Shown here: piece by piece, positions 1 through 5,586 of the stretch | Position numbering within the stretch: position 1 is the stretch's first letter | Layout: the number at the start of each line of letters is the position of its first letter | Origin: CAIWHR01 sp040007035 | GTDB taxonomy: Bacteria; Pseudomonadota; Gammaproteobacteria; Burkholderiales; Casimicrobiaceae | Reading direction: 5' to 3' | NCBI GenBank assembly: GCA_040007035.1 | Contig: JBDTVU010000191.1 | Coordinates: 1-5,586 of the forward strand | Length of the DNA stretch: 5,586 bases | Program-made: the position numbers and the translations under genes | Notes under the pieces: model-generated | The model's input: the letters and a program-made list of their open reading frames with translations, nothing else | Databases searched by the model: none | Told to the model about the DNA's origin: nothing

Positions 1-962
<962 letters not shown>

Positions 963-975
963 CGCGCTGCCCCGT

Positions 976-2475
976 TCACGCGATGACGTCGGCCACGCGC
1001 GTCGGCACCCGCGGCGCGTCGGTCCCGGTTTCGTGCCAGCACCGCAGCAGCAGCGCGGCGAGTCCGTCGCGCCGGTAATCCGCCGTCGCCCGCATGTCGG
1101 TGATCGGCGAGAACTCGGCAGTGAGCGCCACCATCGCCGTGCGCGCCGTCGGCTCGGTCCAGGGACGGCCGGTGAGTGCGGCCTCGGTCGCGGAGGCACG
1201 CTTCGGCGTCACCGCGACGCCGCCGACGCCGATTCGCGCGCTGGCGATCCGGCCGGCGTCGAGGTCGAAGCGGAAGCACGCGAACACCGCCGAGATGTCC
1301 TGGTCGTGGCGGCGCGACAGCTTGTACGCGCGGAGCGTCGTGGCCGGCCGGCGGCGCGGCACGCGGATTGCGGCGACGTATTCGCCGGCCTCGCGGGCCG
1401 TCTGCTGATACGCGACGTAGAAATCTTCGAGCGGCAGCTCGCGCGATGCCGCACCGCGCCGCAGCACGACCGTCGCGCCGAGCGCGATCAGCGCCGGCAT
1501 CGAATCGCCGATCGGCGAGCCGTTGGCGACGTTGCCGCCGAGCGTGCCGGCGTTGCGGATCGGCACCGACGCGAACCGCTCCCACGCTTCGTGCAGCTCC
1601 GGCCACTCGGCGTCGAGCGCTGCAAACGCGGCGGCGAGCGTCGCCGCGGCGCCGATTTCGAGCGCGCCGTCGGTGTCGCCGATCGCGGCCAGTCCGTCGA
1701 CGTTGCCGACGTAGATCAGGTTGCCGAGCGCGCGGTGCTGCTTGGTCACCCAAAGCCCGACGTCGGTGGTGCCGGCGACGATGCGCGCGTCGGGCAGTGC
1801 GGCGACGAGGCGCGCGAGTTCGTCGTGCGTCCGCGGCGCGAAGAAGCGCTGCCCGGCGTGCTCGTACTCGAACGTCCCGTCGCGCGCGAGCGCCGCCAGT
1901 TCCGTGGCGAGCGCTTCCTCGTCCGGCGAGATCCGGCGCGCGCCGTCGGCAGCGATGCCGGGGCCGCGCCAATCGGCGGGCGCGAGCAGCGAGTACATCG
2001 CGTCGGCGGCGGAGAGGATCGGACGGTAACCGGTGCAGCGGCACAGGTTGCCGGACAGTGCGTCCATGACATCGGCGCGCGGCGGCCGATGTGCATTCTT
2101 GTACAGGCCGAACAGGCTCATCACGAAACCGGGCGTGCAGAACCCGCACTGCGAGCCGTGCTCGCGGACCATCGCTTCCTGGACCGGGTGCAGCGTGTCG
2201 CCGGCGGCGAGCGCTTCGACGGTGAACACCGCCTTGCCGTCGATGGTCGGCAGCAGCCGGATGCACGCGTTGATCGGATGGTATTCGAGGCCGCCGGCGG
2301 CTGCGGGCTCGGCGACGACGACGGTGCAGGCACCGCAATCTCCCTCGGCGCAGCCTTCCTTGGTGCCGGTCAGCCGACGATGGTCGCGGAGATATTCGAG
2401 CAGCGTCGTTTGCGGCGACACTCCGGCCGCCTCGACGAGGTTGCCGTTGAGCAGGAAGCGTATCGGATCGGCCAT
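976..2475 (-). CDS. xdhA: Xanthine dehydrogenase, 2Fe-2S/FAD small subunit XdhA
   Basis: This is the 499-residue electron-transfer subunit of xanthine dehydrogenase. It passes electrons from the Moco site in XdhB through two [2Fe-2S] clusters to FAD and then NAD+. The plant-ferredoxin-like domain is at residues 1-80, with ligands C42, C47, C50 and C71 (KEGCAEGDCGACTV, NACIRL). The second, all-helical cluster domain has C110, C113, C145 and C147 (SQCGFCTPGF, GNLCRCTGYRPI). The FAD-binding domain covers about 205-370, with VAGTTDVG at 233-240 and SVPIRNAGTLGGNVANGSPIGDS at about 303-325. A CO-dehydrogenase flavoprotein C-terminal domain fills about 375-485. Length and domain order are normal for bacterial XdhA. 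I chose the ATG at 2475 (MADPIRFLLNG) because the ferredoxin domain normally begins there; the frame stays open up to 2820 but that extension shows no homology. No clear Shine-Dalgarno precedes this ATG. A weak extended -10-like element (TGCTATCGT, minus strand, 2524..2516) is the only promoter candidate close by. Confidence 0.95.
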   Translation of the reverse strand: MADPIRFLLNGNLVEAAGVSPQTTLLEYLRDHRRLTGTKEGCAEGDCGACTVVVAEPAAAGGLEYHPINACIRLLPTIDGKAVFTVEALAAGDTLHPVQEAMVREHGSQCGFCTPGFVMSLFGLYKNAHRPPRADVMDALSGNLCRCTGYRPILSAADAMYSLLAPADWRGPGIAADGARRISPDEEALATELAALARDGTFEYEHAGQRFFAPRTHDELARLVAALPDARIVAGTTDVGLWVTKQHRALGNLIYVGNVDGLAAIGDTDGALEIGAAATLAAAFAALDAEWPELHEAWERFASVPIRNAGTLGGNVANGSPIGDSMPALIALGATVVLRRGAASRELPLEDFYVAYQQTAREAGEYVAAIRVPRRRPATTLRAYKLSRRHDQDISAVFACFRFDLDAGRIASARIGVGGVAVTPKRASATEAALTGRPWTEPTARTAMVALTAEFSPITDMRATADYRRDGLAALLLRCWHETGTDAPRVPTRVADVIA

Positions 2476-2569
2476 GGCCACGTCGCGGGGCGCGCCGGGA
2501 AAAACGCAAGCGGGGACGATAGCACAACGACTGCCGGGCGTTGGCTCCCTGGCGAACGGCATTCGCTCG

Positions 2570-2753
2570 AGCCGCGTGATCCGCGCCGGCGGCTTCGAGC
2601 GCCTTGACTCGCATCGGACAAGGCAAACGCGACAGATGCACCCGGTGCGCCAACTCGACGTTGGAAAGAGACCCATCGGCTTGAATCGCAGCGGGAATCC
2701 TAGGGTCCGACACGTCCGGATTCGAATTTTTCGTGACGTCCTGCGCACGGCAT
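2570..2753 (-). pseudogene. Remnant of an Lrp/AsnC-family transcriptional regulator (N-terminal HTH half only)
   Basis: Lrp/AsnC proteins are about 150-165 residues: an N-terminal winged HTH that binds DNA and a C-terminal RAM domain that senses amino acids. Here only the HTH survives. Reading minus-strand codons from about 2707 to 2585 gives DPRIPAAIQADG, then SLSNVELAHRVHLSRLPC, then PMRVKALEAAG. This aligns without gaps over 41 residues to E. coli Lrp (LDRIDRNILNELQKDG...), 21 identical, as recalled from memory. Decay signs: upstream of 2705 the likely N-terminus continues in another frame from an ATG at 2753 (KFESGRVGP), consistent with one inserted base near 2707; after 2585 the expected GVI continues in a third frame (ITRL at 2580); a proline sits in helix 1 (RIPAA for RIL); and the HTH SPxPC motif reads SRLPC. 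No RAM domain follows: xdhA begins at 2475. The homology is seen directly; the exact frameshifts are inferred. It is unlikely to yield a working regulator. Confidence 0.8.
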
Positions 2754-2754
2754 A

Positions 2755-2795
2755 TTGTTCTGATTCTCGTAGATTATCGGCATGAATTAGAACAA
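2755..2795. promoter_or_regulatory. Inverted repeat in the divergent promoter region, candidate Lrp-type operator
   Basis: The left arm TTGTTCTGATTC (2755..2766) and the right arm GAATTAGAACAA (2784..2795) are reverse complements at 11 of 12 positions, with a 17-base spacer. On each strand the arm reads GAATyAGAACAA toward the gene on that side. Arm centres are 29 bases apart, so both could lie on similar helix faces, as Lrp-family octamers need. The left arm ends one base before the ATG at 2753 of the regulator remnant; the right arm lies 33 bases before the E1 start codon. Inside the spacer a minus-strand GATAAT (2778..2773) is a good -10-like hexamer, but no matching -35 is visible. The stretch is clearly more AT-rich than its surroundings. 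Role as an operator is inferred from position and symmetry; a stem-loop in the E1 leader is the alternative. Confidence 0.5.
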
Positions 2796-2828
2796 AATAC
2801 CGGCTTGTCAAGGCCAGCATGGTTCGTC

Positions 2829-5480
<2,652 letters not shown>

Positions 5481-5586
5481 CCTGCCGGGCGGGCCATCGC
5501 GGCTGCGTGGTCGAGCCGCGCAACAAAGAAAAGGCTCTTCAGGAAATCGTGTGGGTGAATTCGGGATGTTTTAGAGCGCAGGCAGC
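5481..5586. other. Region downstream of the E1 gene, no supported gene
   Basis: After the hairpin the sequence turns more AT-rich. One plus-strand frame stays open to the right edge: GTG at 5549 preceded by AGGA (5541..5544), reading VWVNSGCFRAQA. The same frame is also open upstream through a GTG at 5507. Twelve residues without recognisable homology are too few to call a gene, and the AGGA-to-GTG spacing is only 4 bases. It does not resemble the lipoyl domain start of an E2 gene. Continuing any frame past the E1 stop does not restore the usual AceE C-terminal tail. Confidence 0.4.
5498..5520 (+). terminator. GC-rich hairpin after the E1 gene, weak terminator candidate
   Basis: CGCGGCT (5498..5504) and AGCCGCG (5514..5520) form a perfect 7-base stem with a 9-base loop, beginning 18 bases after the E1 stop codon. 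The following bases are CAACAAAGAAAA, not a T-run, so it is not a standard intrinsic terminator for the plus strand. On the minus strand the stem is followed by the GC-rich E1 end, which is no better. It may be a 3'-end stabilising hairpin or chance in GC-rich DNA. Confidence 0.25.

Noticed and set aside
2476..2820. Extended start for xdhA adding 115 residues, to an ATG at 2820.
   Set aside because: The extension crosses the Lrp remnant out of its coding frame, is rich in Arg/Cys, and precedes the normal XdhA N-terminus at 2475.
2733..2828. Upstream ATG for the E1 gene adding 32 residues.
   Set aside because: It would place coding sequence across the AT-rich inverted repeat, and AceE proteins start close to the 2829 position. 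A TTG at 2805 is possible but unsupported.
5568..5577. GTTTTAGAGC, identical to the start of some type II CRISPR repeats.
   Set aside because: It is a single 10-base occurrence with no second copy, spacer or cas gene; chance match.

Overview
The window reads as high-GC, densely coded bacterial chromosome. GC was judged by eye and not counted. A proteobacterium is the best guess: the xanthine dehydrogenase is the two-subunit XdhA/XdhB type, the pyruvate dehydrogenase E1 is the homodimeric AceE type, and an Lrp/AsnC regulator remnant is present. No finer taxonomic call is possible from the sequence alone.

Layout. On the minus strand, reading leftward, lie xdhA (976..2475, complete) and xdhB (1..962, start present, running off the left edge) with a 13-base gap, so a co-transcribed purine-degradation operon. 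On the plus strand, divergent from it, is one long gene (2829..5480) for an 883-residue E1 of the AceE/MdeB family. The last 106 bases hold no convincing gene.

The most interesting part is the 353-base divergent region, 2476..2828. It is not empty spacer. On the minus strand, about 2570..2753, it carries the broken N-terminal half of an Lrp/AsnC-family regulator. Forty-one residues align without gaps to E. coli Lrp recalled from memory, 21 of them identical. Reading frames slip on both sides and the effector (RAM) domain is missing. Between this remnant and the E1 gene lies an AT-rich stretch with a 12-base imperfect inverted repeat (11/12 matches, 17-base spacer, 2755..2795), placed like the operator of a divergent, autoregulated Lrp-type gene.

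How it fits together (inference): some AceE paralogs, of which Pseudomonas putida MdeB is the known case, act on 2-oxobutyrate or other 2-oxo acids and sit beside an Lrp-type regulator (MdeR in P. putida). The window looks like such a divergent regulator/E1 locus in which the regulator decayed and was cut short when, or before, the xdh operon became its neighbour. The E1 gene is intact and all its recognisable catalytic residues are present. It may now be regulated by a distant Lrp paralog, or not at all.
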